Below, one piece after another: positions 50,370 through 61,300 of a DNA stretch of 64,000 nt. The stretch comes from NIOZ-UU13 sp035528395 (GTDB taxonomy: Bacteria; Planctomycetota; Phycisphaerae; Sedimentisphaerales; Anaerobacaceae), in the NCBI GenBank assembly GCA_035528395.1, contig DATKYR010000119.1, forward strand, positions 34,641 to 98,640, in the 5' to 3' direction. The translations under genes and the position numbers were made by a program. Under the pieces are notes generated by a model. It searched no databases. It worked only from the letters and a program-made list of their open reading frames with translations, and had not been told where the DNA came from. Positions within the stretch are counted from its first letter, which is position 1; each line of letters opens with the position of its first letter.

Positions 50370-51779
50370 TCAAACTATATAGCCCTCATCAAAATCATTG
50401 AGAGGCTTAATTTTCTGCGCTAATTCTTCGTATCCCTGTCTTCCCATTAGTGCGAAGGCGGCTTCTTTGCCTAATTCGACGGCAGGCTGGTCATAGGGAT
50501 TGATATTAAACAGAGCACCGGCGAAAGAAGTCGTTACTTCAAATAAATAAATAAACTGGCCGACTGTATAGGCATTCACTCTATCGAATAGGACCGTCAG
50601 ACAGGGACGTTTGCTTTCCAAAAGGGCGTACTCTGTGGCTTGCTTCTCGTTGTTAAGCAGCTCGCTCAAATCCTTCCCGGCAAGAAATCCGAGTTCCTGC
50701 GCATATTCGGGAGCCGGGCCTATCTTGATGTCTTTATCGAAATTACGGACCTGAAGGAAAGTAAACAGTTTATCGTTCGGCCCTTCGCGATATAACTGCA
50801 CCTGGCTGTGCTGGTCGGTGGTGCCGAGCGCCTTGACCGGTGTGGGGCCAATATGAACATCGTTTCCGGTTAAATCTTCTTTTTTGCCGAGACTTTCCGC
50901 CCAGAGCTGTCTGTACCAATCAGATAAGTCCTTGAGGTGGTAACTATATGGCATCATTACAGAAATCCTTTTGCCGCGATTGTAGAAGTGGTAATTTATT
51001 GCGGCATTGATTGCAGCAGGATTTTTATAGAAATCTTCGCACTTCACTCTGGCATCCATATCGCGGGCACCTTCTAAAAGTGAATCGATGTCAATCCCGC
51101 ACATAGCGGCACTGAATAAACCGACCGCACTTAAAACACTAAATCTCCCGCCAATACCTTCCGGTACTATAAGGCTCTTAAAACCTGCATTGTTGGCAAT
51201 ACGGCGGAGAATGCCATGATTAGCATCAGTAGTCGTGATTATCTGTTTTTTACAATCGTCGGGTCCGAGTTTTTCCAAAAGCAATTGACGAACAATCATA
51301 AATTGAGCTGCGGTTTCTGCCGTCCAGCCTGACTTACTGATTGCATTAAAAATCGTCTTATCGAGCTTATCACCAAGCCAATCCAGGAAAGACGCTATCT
51401 GTGAAGGGTCAATATTGTCAAACACGAATAGACGAGGGCCGGCCCTTTGATTCTCATCAATATTGTGCATATAGGAATTCAGCGCTGTATGCACAGCAAT
51501 ATTGCCAAGAGCAGAGCCACCGATGCCGAAGACAACAAGATTCTCACATCGCCCTCTCAGCTCCTTAACCAGTTCCCTGACCTCTTGGGCGATTTGCGAG
51601 TTATACGGAAGGTCCCTGTAGGGAGTCTTGCCGGCCTCTCTTTCCTTATTGAGTTGTGATATTAAGGGCGAGGTTTTTTCAGCGAGGTCTTTTAGCTGCT
51701 CAGGAGTGATCCCTTGCTCGTCGCCTATAACATCTGCCATAACATTGTTGTAATAGAGTTTAATTTTCTGTTTCGGCAC
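50370..51779 (-). CDS. pgi: Glucose-6-phosphate isomerase
   Basis: A 469-aa enzyme interconverting glucose 6-phosphate and fructose 6-phosphate. Seen are the FGIGGSALGNIAVHTAL motif, the KSGWTAETAAQFMIV substrate loop, GIGGRFSVLSAVGLF, and the GTTDQHSQVQLYREGP block with the catalytic His. The length is that of the shorter bacterial type. With manC and ruvX it may form one transcript. Fructose 6-phosphate is also the precursor of mannose 1-phosphate, which fits the neighbour. Confidence 0.96.
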   Translation of the reverse strand: MPKQKIKLYYNNVMADVIGDEQGITPEQLKDLAEKTSPLISQLNKEREAGKTPYRDLPYNSQIAQEVRELVKELRGRCENLVVFGIGGSALGNIAVHTALNSYMHNIDENQRAGPRLFVFDNIDPSQIASFLDWLGDKLDKTIFNAISKSGWTAETAAQFMIVRQLLLEKLGPDDCKKQIITTTDANHGILRRIANNAGFKSLIVPEGIGGRFSVLSAVGLFSAAMCGIDIDSLLEGARDMDARVKCEDFYKNPAAINAAINYHFYNRGKRISVMMPYSYHLKDLSDWYRQLWAESLGKKEDLTGNDVHIGPTPVKALGTTDQHSQVQLYREGPNDKLFTFLQVRNFDKDIKIGPAPEYAQELGFLAGKDLSELLNNEKQATEYALLESKRPCLTVLFDRVNAYTVGQFIYLFEVTTSFAGALFNINPYDQPAVELGKEAAFALMGRQGYEELAQKIKPLNDFDEGYIV

Positions 51780-51844
51780 TTATCTATTCCTTTCAAAATC
51801 TTTCTTAAAATTTCTGCTTCACTAATATTTCATCTGTGTATCCA

Positions 51845-53251
51845 TCATTTGAACTGGTGACCTTTGAAAGCCTTTTCTTTATCGACCCAGCCGCCCGGAA
51901 TATTTTCGGTATGGGCCTGCTTGGCATAGCTTATCATCTCGGCTAAGATGTCTGGGTATTTATCTGCTATATTGTTCTGCTCACTAATGTCTTTGCTTAG
52001 ATCATACAACTCGAACGGTTTGTTCTTGCCCGGCTGTACGGCCTTCCATTCATCCATTCGCACAGCCGTCTGTTCTCTGAACTCCCAGTAAAGATATTTA
52101 TGCTTTTTCTGCTTGCGGCCGGCGGCACGCTCACCCAGCAGCGTTGGAATGATTGATATTCCATCAATATTATCCGGCGGTTCGACCCCGGCAAGTTCTG
52201 CCAAGGTCGGCATAACATCCGGGAAATACCACAAATGGTCACTGACAACTCCGGCCTTAATCCTGCCCGGCCAGCGCACAATCATCGGAATACGCAGACC
52301 GCCTTCATATAAATTCCCCTTCTGCCCTCGAAAATGCCCGTTGGAATCAAAGAAGTGGTTGAAATAACGCGCTCCACCATTATCGCCGCAGACAAATACA
52401 ATCGTGTTATCATCAATTTTAAGTTCTTTAAGCAAAGCGAATATTTCTCCGATTTGGCGGTCGCACATATTTACCATAGCTGCGTAAACTTTCGCATCGT
52501 TTGGCATTCTGGATTCGGCTGTCCAGGGTTTATCTTTGAATAACTGCCAGGAAGGTTCATTCTCAGGAATCCCCCATCGGCCGTGCGGTGGGGTCCACGC
52601 ACAATAACAGAAAAACGGCCTGTCTTTGTTATCACGAATAAACTTTATGGACTCATCAAATATCAGATATTGCGAGAATTGCTTTCCCTTGTAGAAATCA
52701 CCGGTGTTGCCTTCAAGAGGTACTTTCTCACCGCTTCGCACAAGGTAGTTGGGGAAATACGAGTGAGCGTGTACCTGGTGATAGTAACCGAAGAAGATAT
52801 CGAAGTCGTGCATCTCAGGAACGCCGGTAGTCCCGCGGTCGCCGCAACCCCACTTGCCGAATCCGCCGGTGGCATAGCCGGCCTTTTTGAGAACCTCGGC
52901 AACAGTAACATCCTCGGCACGCAGCGGCACGCCGCCGGGATTGGTACGAACGGTCGTGTGCCCCGTATGCCGGCCGGTCATCAAAACGCTGCGGGTCGGC
53001 GCGCACACCGGAGCCCCCGCCAGCGCTTGGGTGAAACGTATACCTTCCGTCGCCATCCGGTCGATGTTTGGGGTCTTGAGATATTTATTCCCCATACAGG
53101 ACAGCTCAAAGTAGCCAAGCTCATCTAACATTATATATACGATATTCGGCTTTTTTCTTTTTGAAATGCCGGGTTGTGTATTGGCGCACCGTGACATCGC
53201 CATTGCCACTGCACCCGAACCCGCTAATTTCAAAAAATCGCGACGTTTCAT
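51845..53251 (-). CDS. Secreted sulfatase (S1 family, cysteine type)
   Basis: A 468-aa formylglycine-dependent sulfatase. Tat-type signal (KRRDFLKLAGSGAVAMAMS); a cysteine follows (Cys22), perhaps making it a lipoprotein. The formylglycine motif is Cys83-Ala-Pro-Thr-Arg87 (VCAPTRSVLMTGRHTGH), so it matures by the anaerobic or oxidative cysteine pathway. Metal ligands: LDELG near 42-46 (second acidic residue is Glu rather than Asp), VCGDNGGAR, and FGKWGCGDRG in place of GKWHLG. It should remove sulfate from a carbohydrate. It leads a minus-strand run of glycan-degrading genes. Substrate not determined. Confidence 0.92.
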   Translation of the reverse strand: MKRRDFLKLAGSGAVAMAMSRCANTQPGISKRKKPNIVYIMLDELGYFELSCMGNKYLKTPNIDRMATEGIRFTQALAGAPVCAPTRSVLMTGRHTGHTTVRTNPGGVPLRAEDVTVAEVLKKAGYATGGFGKWGCGDRGTTGVPEMHDFDIFFGYYHQVHAHSYFPNYLVRSGEKVPLEGNTGDFYKGKQFSQYLIFDESIKFIRDNKDRPFFCYCAWTPPHGRWGIPENEPSWQLFKDKPWTAESRMPNDAKVYAAMVNMCDRQIGEIFALLKELKIDDNTIVFVCGDNGGARYFNHFFDSNGHFRGQKGNLYEGGLRIPMIVRWPGRIKAGVVSDHLWYFPDVMPTLAELAGVEPPDNIDGISIIPTLLGERAAGRKQKKHKYLYWEFREQTAVRMDEWKAVQPGKNKPFELYDLSKDISEQNNIADKYPDILAEMISYAKQAHTENIPGGWVDKEKAFKGHQFK

Positions 53252-53302
53252 AAAATTTCCCTTACAAAATAACAGCCGGAAGTCAGAATTCTTGACGGGC
53301 GA

Positions 53303-55186
53303 TTAGTCTTCACTCTTTTCTATTGCTGCCGGTGCTCCGAAAAACTTCTTTAGACGTTCTGCATCGAACTTAAGCTCTCGCTCATAGGTGTAAACACCGT
53401 TTACTTCCTGCTCGATGTCGGTAAGCTGCGTGTAGCAATAGCCGGCAATGTTGGGATGGTCGGTAAGAATAAGGGTAAGCTTGCCAATCAGCTCTTCAAC
53501 CTCCTCAGCGCTTTTACCGTATCCCCACTGGTTCCTGTTGTTGCCGGCGGGTTCCCTGGTAGCGTGTTCTTTGGTCCAGAAGGTACCTCCGTATTCATCC
53601 ACCGAGTATGGCTGTCCCTCATAAGGGGCGGAGATCTCGGGGAAGCAAACAAAGACATTTTTCCCATCAGGTGCGACCGAAGCGTAGCGCTCGCGGAACG
53701 TCTCAGGGTTCTGGTCGTAGTCGTGCACGGTGAAGATGTCTGTCTCAACGTGGACGTATCCGCTGGCATCATTGATTGGACGCGTCGGGTCCAGTGCACG
53801 GGTCAGGTCCACTGTTTCCTTTACGGCCCGGCGATGAATCTCAAAACGAGCCCTTGCCCCCCCTGCCGTTTCGTTAAACGGTGTCCACGCTACAATTGAA
53901 GGATGGTTCAGGTCGCGCATCACCACCTCTCGCCATTCGCGCTGATGATTATGAACCCCCTGTGGATTGGCGAACGAATGGGAGCCACCCCAGTCACAGA
54001 ATTCGCCCCAGGTCAAATATCCGAGACGGTCGGCCCAGTAATGGAATCGCTCCTCGAAGACCTTCTGATGGAGACGCGCACCATTAAAACCTACTGCAAG
54101 CGAACGTTCAATATCGGCTTTAAGCTCTTTGTCGCTTGGTGCCGTCCAGATGCCATCGGGATAAAATCCCTGGTCGAGAACATGCCGCAAAAAGATGGGC
54201 TTGTTATTGAGATAGAACTTGTTTCCTTCTATGTGAAATTTGCGAAGCCCCGCGTAGCTGTTCACTGTGTCTATTACACGGCCGCTTTGTAGAAGCTCGA
54301 ACCGCAGCTTATAAAGATATGGGTCGTCAGGACCCCATGGCCGGGGCTTTTTTACATCCAGCACCTGAGCAATGCCGCCGGCTGACTGTGAGCGAACAGA
54401 GGTGAGCTTTTTGCCCGTAGCGGAAAAGAGAGTGGCTTGAAACTCCAGACCCCGGCGGCAGTTATTAATAACCGGGGTCAAGACAAAGCGGCTATTGTCG
54501 AGGTCAGGTACAATACGAACAGATTCAATGAAACTTTGTGGCCGGGCCTCCAGCCAAACAGTCTGCCAGATACCTGTGGTCCGCGTATAGACAACGCCGT
54601 GCGATTCGAGTCTCCTGCTTTGTTTGCCCGCAGGCTGGACGTCGGAGCGCACATCATCGAGAGCGCAGACGAAAAGGTCGTTTTCGCCATTGCGCAGCGC
54701 ATTAGTAATCTCAAAACAAAACGACGAGCTGCCCCCGTAGTGACGACCAACGCCGGTCCCATTGACCCACGCACGGCAGTCATAATCGACCGCACCAAAG
54801 TGTAGAAATACCCGCATACCGTCCCATTGCTTAGGAACAGTAAATTTCCTGTGATAACAAACTTCGTTCATAAAGTTTGTATATCCGATACCCGATAGTT
54901 TGCTCTCCGGGCAAAAAGGAACGATAATTTTTTTATCCAATCGTGTACCATCCTTCGGCCAATCCTTCTCAGCGCCGGAGAAGCCGAGGTCAAAACCAAA
55001 GTTCCATTCACCGTTCAGGTTCAGCCAGGTATCTCGCTGAAATTGGGGCTTGGGATGTTCGGGGCGGGGAATCTGCTTCTGTGATTTTCCTGCGCTGTTT
55101 GCAGAAGCAGCTGTAAGAAACACTAACAGCAACAACACAAAGCGGGATTTTTCAACCCAATTCTTAAACAAGCCAGTACCTTTCAT
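53303..55186 (-). CDS. Secreted glycoside hydrolase family 2 enzyme
   Basis: A 627-aa exported enzyme with a Sec signal (about 1-32). Domains in order: N-terminal sugar-binding jelly roll (about 45-220; WLNLNGEWNFGFD, FGAVDYDCRAWVNGTGVGRHYGG), an Ig-like domain (about 220-320), and a TIM barrel (about 320-620). The acid/base Glu is in HPSIVAWTPFNETAGG; a candidate nucleophile is the Glu in VCFPEISAP or DEYGGTFW. GH2 includes beta-galactosidases, mannosidases and glucuronidases; the sequence does not say which. It sits between the sulfatase and xylanase genes. Confidence 0.9.
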   Translation of the reverse strand: MKGTGLFKNWVEKSRFVLLLLVFLTAASANSAGKSQKQIPRPEHPKPQFQRDTWLNLNGEWNFGFDLGFSGAEKDWPKDGTRLDKKIIVPFCPESKLSGIGYTNFMNEVCYHRKFTVPKQWDGMRVFLHFGAVDYDCRAWVNGTGVGRHYGGSSSFCFEITNALRNGENDLFVCALDDVRSDVQPAGKQSRRLESHGVVYTRTTGIWQTVWLEARPQSFIESVRIVPDLDNSRFVLTPVINNCRRGLEFQATLFSATGKKLTSVRSQSAGGIAQVLDVKKPRPWGPDDPYLYKLRFELLQSGRVIDTVNSYAGLRKFHIEGNKFYLNNKPIFLRHVLDQGFYPDGIWTAPSDKELKADIERSLAVGFNGARLHQKVFEERFHYWADRLGYLTWGEFCDWGGSHSFANPQGVHNHQREWREVVMRDLNHPSIVAWTPFNETAGGARARFEIHRRAVKETVDLTRALDPTRPINDASGYVHVETDIFTVHDYDQNPETFRERYASVAPDGKNVFVCFPEISAPYEGQPYSVDEYGGTFWTKEHATREPAGNNRNQWGYGKSAEEVEELIGKLTLILTDHPNIAGYCYTQLTDIEQEVNGVYTYERELKFDAERLKKFFGAPAAIEKSED

Positions 55187-55348
55187 AATCTCTCCTTTTA
55201 TCAGCCATTCACAAATCCTATCTGGAATAAAGCAATTCTGGTGAGATTATAACGTGCTGGAATTGATATGCAATTAGTTTCCCGTTTTGCATTCGAAACG
55301 TGGCGCTTATAAAGTTGTTGTGCTTAATTCTCCCTCTACGAGCTTCAA

Positions 55349-56695
55349 TCAACTCAGTTGGACATCTATCGTTTGCTTTGCGGCTTTATCGAGCCGGAAA
55401 GTGCCGGTTAGTTTTCGGCCGTCAATGCGTGTGGTAACTTCGTATTGCCCCAAATAGCCGCGGAAGTTTGTATTGCCACCTGCTGCGACGGTCGTTTCAG
55501 CTTGCGTCCACCATTTGCCTTTGATGAGCCGTTCTAATTCGTTATAAGCTGGTTTAGGTGACATATCGTCCCGCACAAGTCCGGCCGGTGCTTGCTGCCA
55601 CGCGTTCTGGTCGGTGAAGTCCCACCATGTAATGGCCTCGACGGCAGGATGCGAAAAGAGGACACGATAAAACTCAGCCACCTGCTGGGCCTGTCGTTTT
55701 TCGCCTTCGGATGTGCTCACCCATCGGAAATTTGGGTCTTTGCGTTTTTGTCGTAGCTCCCAGCCCTGCTCGCCTGAGACAACGGTCGTCTCGGTGAAAT
55801 GCAGCGGCCTGCCAAACTTTGTAAATCGCTCACAGACTTCCCATGCCTTCTGTGCGCCCCAATAGCCGCCGTGCATATGTGACTGAATGCCCACAACGTT
55901 ATAAAGCGGCTGTCCACTGTCATCGACCAATTCTGAAATCACCTTTTCGGCATAGGATGGGTCGGTTCGATAGTCATTGATGAGCAGTGTGGCTTTAGGA
56001 TTGGCCTTGCGCGCGCTCTTGAATGACTCGCGGACGTATGCCCCGACGCCCATCTTGCCGATAGCATCGGTCAATATCGGCGCACGCTCCCTGCATTCGG
56101 GACGGTCATAGTGTGTTGCCTCGTTGACTACGTCCCAGATATCGATTTCGTTTTTGAAGCGTCGCACGCAGCGCTCAACCCGATCTAACTGTAGTCGCAT
56201 CGCTTCCTCAGGGTCCTTAGGCAGCCAGGACGGCTGGGCGTAATTCCAGGCCAGCGGGTGCCCCTTGGTTGTTATGTTTTTTTCCTTACACCAGCGGACA
56301 ATCTCCTCGGTGCGGGCATCGTCCGGTTTGCCGCGTTGTCGCTCGTAATTCCACCAGTAGAAAGGCAGCGTAGCAAAATTCAGCAACGCAATGAAACGAT
56401 TTGCGTAAGCGGTATTGTCCTCAGGTGTCCTGCACCTGTTTAACTTGAAGATATTGCAGCCGAACAGAAACTTATGCCGCTTTTGTTCTATTTTCACAGC
56501 TAAGCCACTCTTAAGCGATTTTCCATCCGGCCCGAGAAGTTTCAACACAGCACTACCCATGCGGTATTTCTCGATGCGTGTATCGACCTGGCTGAGAATG
56601 TCATCCCTTTGTTCTGCCGCGGCGAGCAAAGGACCCGGCAATGCTAACGAAGCCGCGCCAAATCCTGAGGCTTTAAGAAAAGTTCTCCGATTCAT
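55349..56695 (-). CDS. Tat-exported GH10 endo-1,4-beta-xylanase
   Basis: A 448-aa GH10 enzyme cutting xylan. The ATG at 56695 gives a Tat-type signal (MNRRTFLKASGFGAASLALPG); the longer frame to 56803 runs through a palindromic repeat and is not real. The acid/base is Glu192 (WDVVNEATHY) and the nucleophile Glu302 (PLHFTETTVVSG). Other GH10 marks are KGHPLAWNY, the QSHMHGGYWG strand and AITWWDFTDQNAW. It has an N-terminal region of about 50 residues before the barrel but no recognised binding module. Genes for GH2 and the fucose-isomerase-like protein flank it. Confidence 0.93.
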   Translation of the reverse strand: MNRRTFLKASGFGAASLALPGPLLAAAEQRDDILSQVDTRIEKYRMGSAVLKLLGPDGKSLKSGLAVKIEQKRHKFLFGCNIFKLNRCRTPEDNTAYANRFIALLNFATLPFYWWNYERQRGKPDDARTEEIVRWCKEKNITTKGHPLAWNYAQPSWLPKDPEEAMRLQLDRVERCVRRFKNEIDIWDVVNEATHYDRPECRERAPILTDAIGKMGVGAYVRESFKSARKANPKATLLINDYRTDPSYAEKVISELVDDSGQPLYNVVGIQSHMHGGYWGAQKAWEVCERFTKFGRPLHFTETTVVSGEQGWELRQKRKDPNFRWVSTSEGEKRQAQQVAEFYRVLFSHPAVEAITWWDFTDQNAWQQAPAGLVRDDMSPKPAYNELERLIKGKWWTQAETTVAAGGNTNFRGYLGQYEVTTRIDGRKLTGTFRLDKAAKQTIDVQLS

Positions 56696-56730
56696 AAGAT
56701 TTGCCTTTCGTTCCAGTTTTAGAAGAAAAA

Positions 56731-56814
56731 CCCCGCACCAATTGAACCCACAACCAAGCTTATTTAGAGTCCGTGAATGCTGTGGACTTACACCAAAGGA
56801 CAATTGGTGCGGGG
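56731..56814. repeat. 14-bp perfect inverted repeat shared with element R2
   Basis: CCCCGCACCAATTG (56731-56744) pairs with CAATTGGTGCGGGG (56801-56814). It is the same stem as at 21753-21798 but with a different, longer loop. It sits in the gap between the xylanase and isomerase-like genes. Confidence 0.75.
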
Positions 56815-56836
56815 CTAAATATAAGATTGTGTTTGT

Positions 56837-58276
56837 TTATACTGCCTCATCGACCATTTTAATTTCTTTGAATCTGCAGAAATACCCGAGCTCTTTCGTA
56901 ATATCTCCATAACAGGTCTGTCGATGCAATCCGCTCGACCAGTTTTTCCATAGAGTCTCAACATCGCCGTCCACCTTGACCGTAATTTTGGTTCGGCAGC
57001 CTCTGTCTATATCGGGAGCATCGATGACCTCGCCTGTGAAGTATATCAAATTATCAGTATCAACCAGTAGAGCCTGAGTAACTTTTTGGCCGGTCCGCAT
57101 AAACACCTGCGGCACAACTCCTTCTCTTCGTTCCATAACTGTTCGCAGCTTGTAAGGAGCAGCCGGCCCTTCCGGGCCATCCATTTTTGTCGTTCCGAGA
57201 CAGTGAGCTAAAATGATGCTGTTATTGGATTCATCTACAGTTGGGTCACTGATAAAGCCGGGCTTTCCTGACAGTCCCTGCATTATTATGTGGGTCATAG
57301 CGCACCGTAAATCCGATTCACAGATACCGCCTAATCCTATGTTATTAAGCCTCGTAAAGCCGACGCACGGATAAGCGGGCAGTTTAATAGTGTTGTCCCA
57401 CATCGTGCCGTAACAATCGACGGTCATCAAAGTCGCGTCTTCCTGGTCAAGCATATCTTCAAAAGCCAATGCGAGCTTACAGGATTTGAATATCTCTGCC
57501 CTTGAAGGCTCTACAACCTCAGAGGCCCTATTTATCCACAGCTCCGTTTCGGCCTTTGCCCGTTTGTCGCTGACGGCGTTATAGGCATCGACTACCTGTT
57601 CCAGTCCGATTTGTTTCATCTCTGTGCCGAATTTGTTTTTCATAGCATCGGCATATCCGGAAAATGACCGGGTTGTGACGTTCAGAATCCTGGCTTCTCT
57701 TAAATGATGAATCGCACGAAAAGGTCTTATTGCAACAGCTAATTGATTGTAATCACTGGTGAGCATACACTCCATCCTGGCCCCCAGTGGTTGCCTTTGC
57801 AAAGCACCGAAGCTGGACCAGCCGTGCCCGGAATACGGAACAGCGAAAACCACTGTAGGCTTACCTACACTGAGAATTTCGTCTAAAATCGGCCTTACTC
57901 CAATATTGAAATGAATCAAAAGGATACCGTCCATTTCCTTCAATTTGCTCTTGAGAGGTCCAACCTGGTCCGCAGAGCTAACCAGCCTGTCAATAACAAA
58001 TTCCACGTCGGACAGCTCATCTTTTAATTTTGCAAACTCGGATTCGTAAAATCGTATTTCATTCCTGAAGTCCAGCTTTGGCTTGGGCCAGAGGCCGTGC
58101 GAAGTCCCCATGTAAATCCTGGCCACTTTGACTTTTGTTCCCCTGCAGCCCGGACTTATCAGCCCTGAAGCGTTCCGATTCGCACCAAACGCCAGAATCC
58201 CCGAACCCCCGAGGCACAGAGCACTTCCCGCCGCTGTCAATTGTATAAATTCTCTTCGATTGATTTTGTCGTTCAT
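56837..58276 (-). CDS. Tat-exported fucose/arabinose-isomerase-like protein, paralogue B
   Basis: A 479-aa paralogue of the protein at 38502-39941, the same length and similar along its whole length. Tat signal (NRREFIQLTAAGSALCLGGSG), then KVKVARIYMGTSHG, LKDELSDVEFVIDRLVSSADQ, MTVDCYGTMWDNTIKLPAYPCVGFTRLNNIGLGGICESDLRCAMTH, KMDGPEGPAAPYKLRTVMERREGVVPQVFMRTGQKVTQA, and a GCRTKITVKVDGD end. Its place between the xylanase and a DUF5107/TPR gene suggests a role in polysaccharide or sugar handling outside the cytoplasm. The reaction is unknown. Confidence 0.8.
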   Translation of the reverse strand: MNDKINRREFIQLTAAGSALCLGGSGILAFGANRNASGLISPGCRGTKVKVARIYMGTSHGLWPKPKLDFRNEIRFYESEFAKLKDELSDVEFVIDRLVSSADQVGPLKSKLKEMDGILLIHFNIGVRPILDEILSVGKPTVVFAVPYSGHGWSSFGALQRQPLGARMECMLTSDYNQLAVAIRPFRAIHHLREARILNVTTRSFSGYADAMKNKFGTEMKQIGLEQVVDAYNAVSDKRAKAETELWINRASEVVEPSRAEIFKSCKLALAFEDMLDQEDATLMTVDCYGTMWDNTIKLPAYPCVGFTRLNNIGLGGICESDLRCAMTHIIMQGLSGKPGFISDPTVDESNNSIILAHCLGTTKMDGPEGPAAPYKLRTVMERREGVVPQVFMRTGQKVTQALLVDTDNLIYFTGEVIDAPDIDRGCRTKITVKVDGDVETLWKNWSSGLHRQTCYGDITKELGYFCRFKEIKMVDEAV

Positions 58277-58326
58277 TGTAACCTCCTTTTACATAGTTTT
58301 GTTGAGCCTTTTGCCAGAAAAGACTT

Positions 58327-61300
58327 TTATTTCAGTTCGGATAAATGCACTCCGGCCCACAGATGATTTATATTTAACTTAAGAGCTTCCTCGAACTCTG
58401 CCCTGGCCTTCGCCTGATTACCTTTCCCTAAGTATCCCAAGCCCAGCGTGTAGTGAGTATTTGCCGTTCTAATATTATGCGCCTGTCTTTCTCCAAACTT
58501 CGCAAAGAATGTCACGGCAGGCCCCGGCTTTGCGGACTCTATCAGCTCGTCGAATATCTTCTCTGCTTCATCTTCCCGGCCGAGCTTCTTCAAAGCCAGA
58601 CCCTTGTAATAGCTGTACTCCGATCGGCGAACCTCTATAGATGCAGATTCTTCAAAATACTCTCTGGCTTTTTGAGTATCGCCCAGGGCCTCATAGGCGG
58701 TCCCGATAAAAAAGTGGGTCTGGCAGGTCCTCCTGTCACGTCTTGATCTTCCTACCTCCAAATTTTCAGGGTATTCAAGGGCCGCTTCAAAATCTTTAAG
58801 TGCCTCCTGATACCTTTTGTCTTTCAACTTCTTCCGGCCTCTTAGCAGATGGGCATCGACATATACGTTATGAATTTCCCCTCCACCTTCCCATGTATGG
58901 AAATGGCGGCTGGCAAGTAATTCGATCGCCCTGTCATATTGCTGCAATTGCACATAGAGAGCTATTTCTCGCGAAAGAGTATCGTCACGTTTGATTATCG
59001 TTTGATGATTATCTTCCAGCAATTTAAGTCTTTTCTGAGCTGACACCCCTCCCGCCTCATATAGAAGATCCAATTCATAATAGACCCTCGGGTCATTGTC
59101 ATCACATTCTATGGCCTTTTCCAGACTGGCAATGGCCTTGGTAACATTATTTTCCATCCTCGCATAGGCAAACCCAAGATTCCGATGCACGGTTGCTGTA
59201 GTTTCATCCAAATCTTGTGATTTTTCCCATTCTTTTACTGCCCTTTCAGGTTGATTATCATAAAGGAGATTTCCAAGATAATAAGGAGCAAGCGCATCCG
59301 ATGGATTATTATTCATAGCACTACTGAGCACATCTATTGTCTCTAAGCGAAATGGAAAGCAGTAATCCGTCGGCATTTTGCCTGCCGTACGGTAGCACTC
59401 GGAAGCCTTTTCAGCATTTCCCTTTTTCTCATAAAAATAACCGAGATAATAATAGACCATCGCGTGCCTGCATTCCTCTTTTTCTTTGGAATCCGCCAAT
59501 AACCGCAGACACTCGATTGCTTCATCCCATAAACCGCAATTGCCGTAGTCAACGGCCGTTTCCAGATATGACTGCACCTCACCTCTGCTCTTTACATTTA
59601 TGCTGTTCATCACTTCCGTTGCTTGTTTTCTCGATCCGGCCGCACGTTTTGCAAGGTAAAGCTCATGGCCCGCCCAAAAGTTTAGTGGGTCAAAGGCCAA
59701 AGTCTTTGAGGCCAGTTGTGCTGCTTCATCAAACCGTCCCAATTGTCTTAGCACAGCGGACTTTAGGTTCAACGCCTTTGTGTTCCAGGCGTTTGCGGCG
59801 ATTGAGCGGTTGATGTGTTCCAAAGCTTTCTCAAAGTCGCCTCTAATGCAGTAGATTTCAGCCAGATTATAATAGCCGGCTGTATGAAGGCTGGAACTCC
59901 ATGTCGCCTTATATAAGGCGTCATACGCGGCATCGTATTTACCCTGAAACTTCAAAGCCAGCCCGAGATAATAGTGGGCCTGACCGCTTTTCGGACTGGT
60001 ATAATTTTTCGTGAGCCGTTCGATAGCTTGATTGAGTTTCTCTTCCGCCTCCTTGAACATTCCCCGCTTGCAGTAAAGAATACCAAGCTCCGTGTTGACC
60101 CGTGAGTCGTAAGGGTCTCTTTTTAACGCTTCTTCATAATATGGATAAGGCTCAAGGGCTGCGTTATGAAATTGGTCCAGGCGTTGGCCTGTTAGATAGA
60201 GCTCTTCAACTGTTTTAATTTCTTCGGGGGCCGGCGGACGTTCCACCGGCTTGGGCATCGGAGCCCCCTCTTTCTCAACCGGTTTGTACGCTATGAGCTC
60301 TTCGCCGGAAGAAGACTGAAGCGAAACTCGCAAATCTTTCTCCCTCACCCCTGCGGCAAGAGCAACCTCTTTCAAGAATGGCCTGTCCGGCCCGATATTT
60401 ATTCGCTGCTTGAAAACTACTTTATCTTCGGCCTTGAGCAGCACAAGTGCGTTTTTATATGCCGACGTTGTATTAAATCCAACTTCGGCTGTATTTCCCT
60501 CTGTCACCTCCAGATTTACAGCGGCCTTGAGATTGGCGTTCTTCACGCTTTCTATTTTTCGAAGAGGATACCAGTACTCCTTAATAATTTTGACTTCATA
60601 AGGCTGTATCCAGCTATAATCGGGTTGATTGTCCGAGTACGCCCCGGCCATAATTTCTATATAAGGGCCGTCGGTTTCGGTCAGAATTTTATCCCACATT
60701 TGTCCGCGAGGGCCCGGGCCCCATTCCCATAATTTCTTGCCCGGAGCAATGTGATGGTTGGACATATAAACAGTACCAGCTTCTTTTCCGTGGTCGTAGC
60801 CCGCCAAAAAGTCATCTTGATAATTCCACGCAAAAAAAGATATTGGCGATGGATGATTTTTCCACCAGCTTAGGTCCACACCTCTTGTGTAATCAACCCC
60901 TGAGTAAAACTCGTTTGAAATCGGCCAGTGCGCAAACTGGTTCTTCCCGTGGTAAGTGGCATACTCCGTGCTCGGAGGAAATATCACCTGGTAATTTTCA
61001 TTTGCATGAACCGCAACATTTGCCCAGCACAGAATAGAATTAACGAACGGCGTCCGGTTAATAATCTTAATGGTCGCTTCCATATAGGATTTCTCAGGAT
61101 AGAGAGTTATACCCACCAGCCATCTCATTCGATGCCGCAGCTCCGTCTCACCTACCCACACGGTTTTGCTGCCGTCAGGGTTCTCCTCCAACGTGTAGTC
61201 AACAGGCATAAAAGTCGTCGCCCTGTGATGGTGAGGAATGCACCATTCTATACCCCCGGATATCCACGCTCCGAGCATCCCGATAAGGGCCGGCTTGATT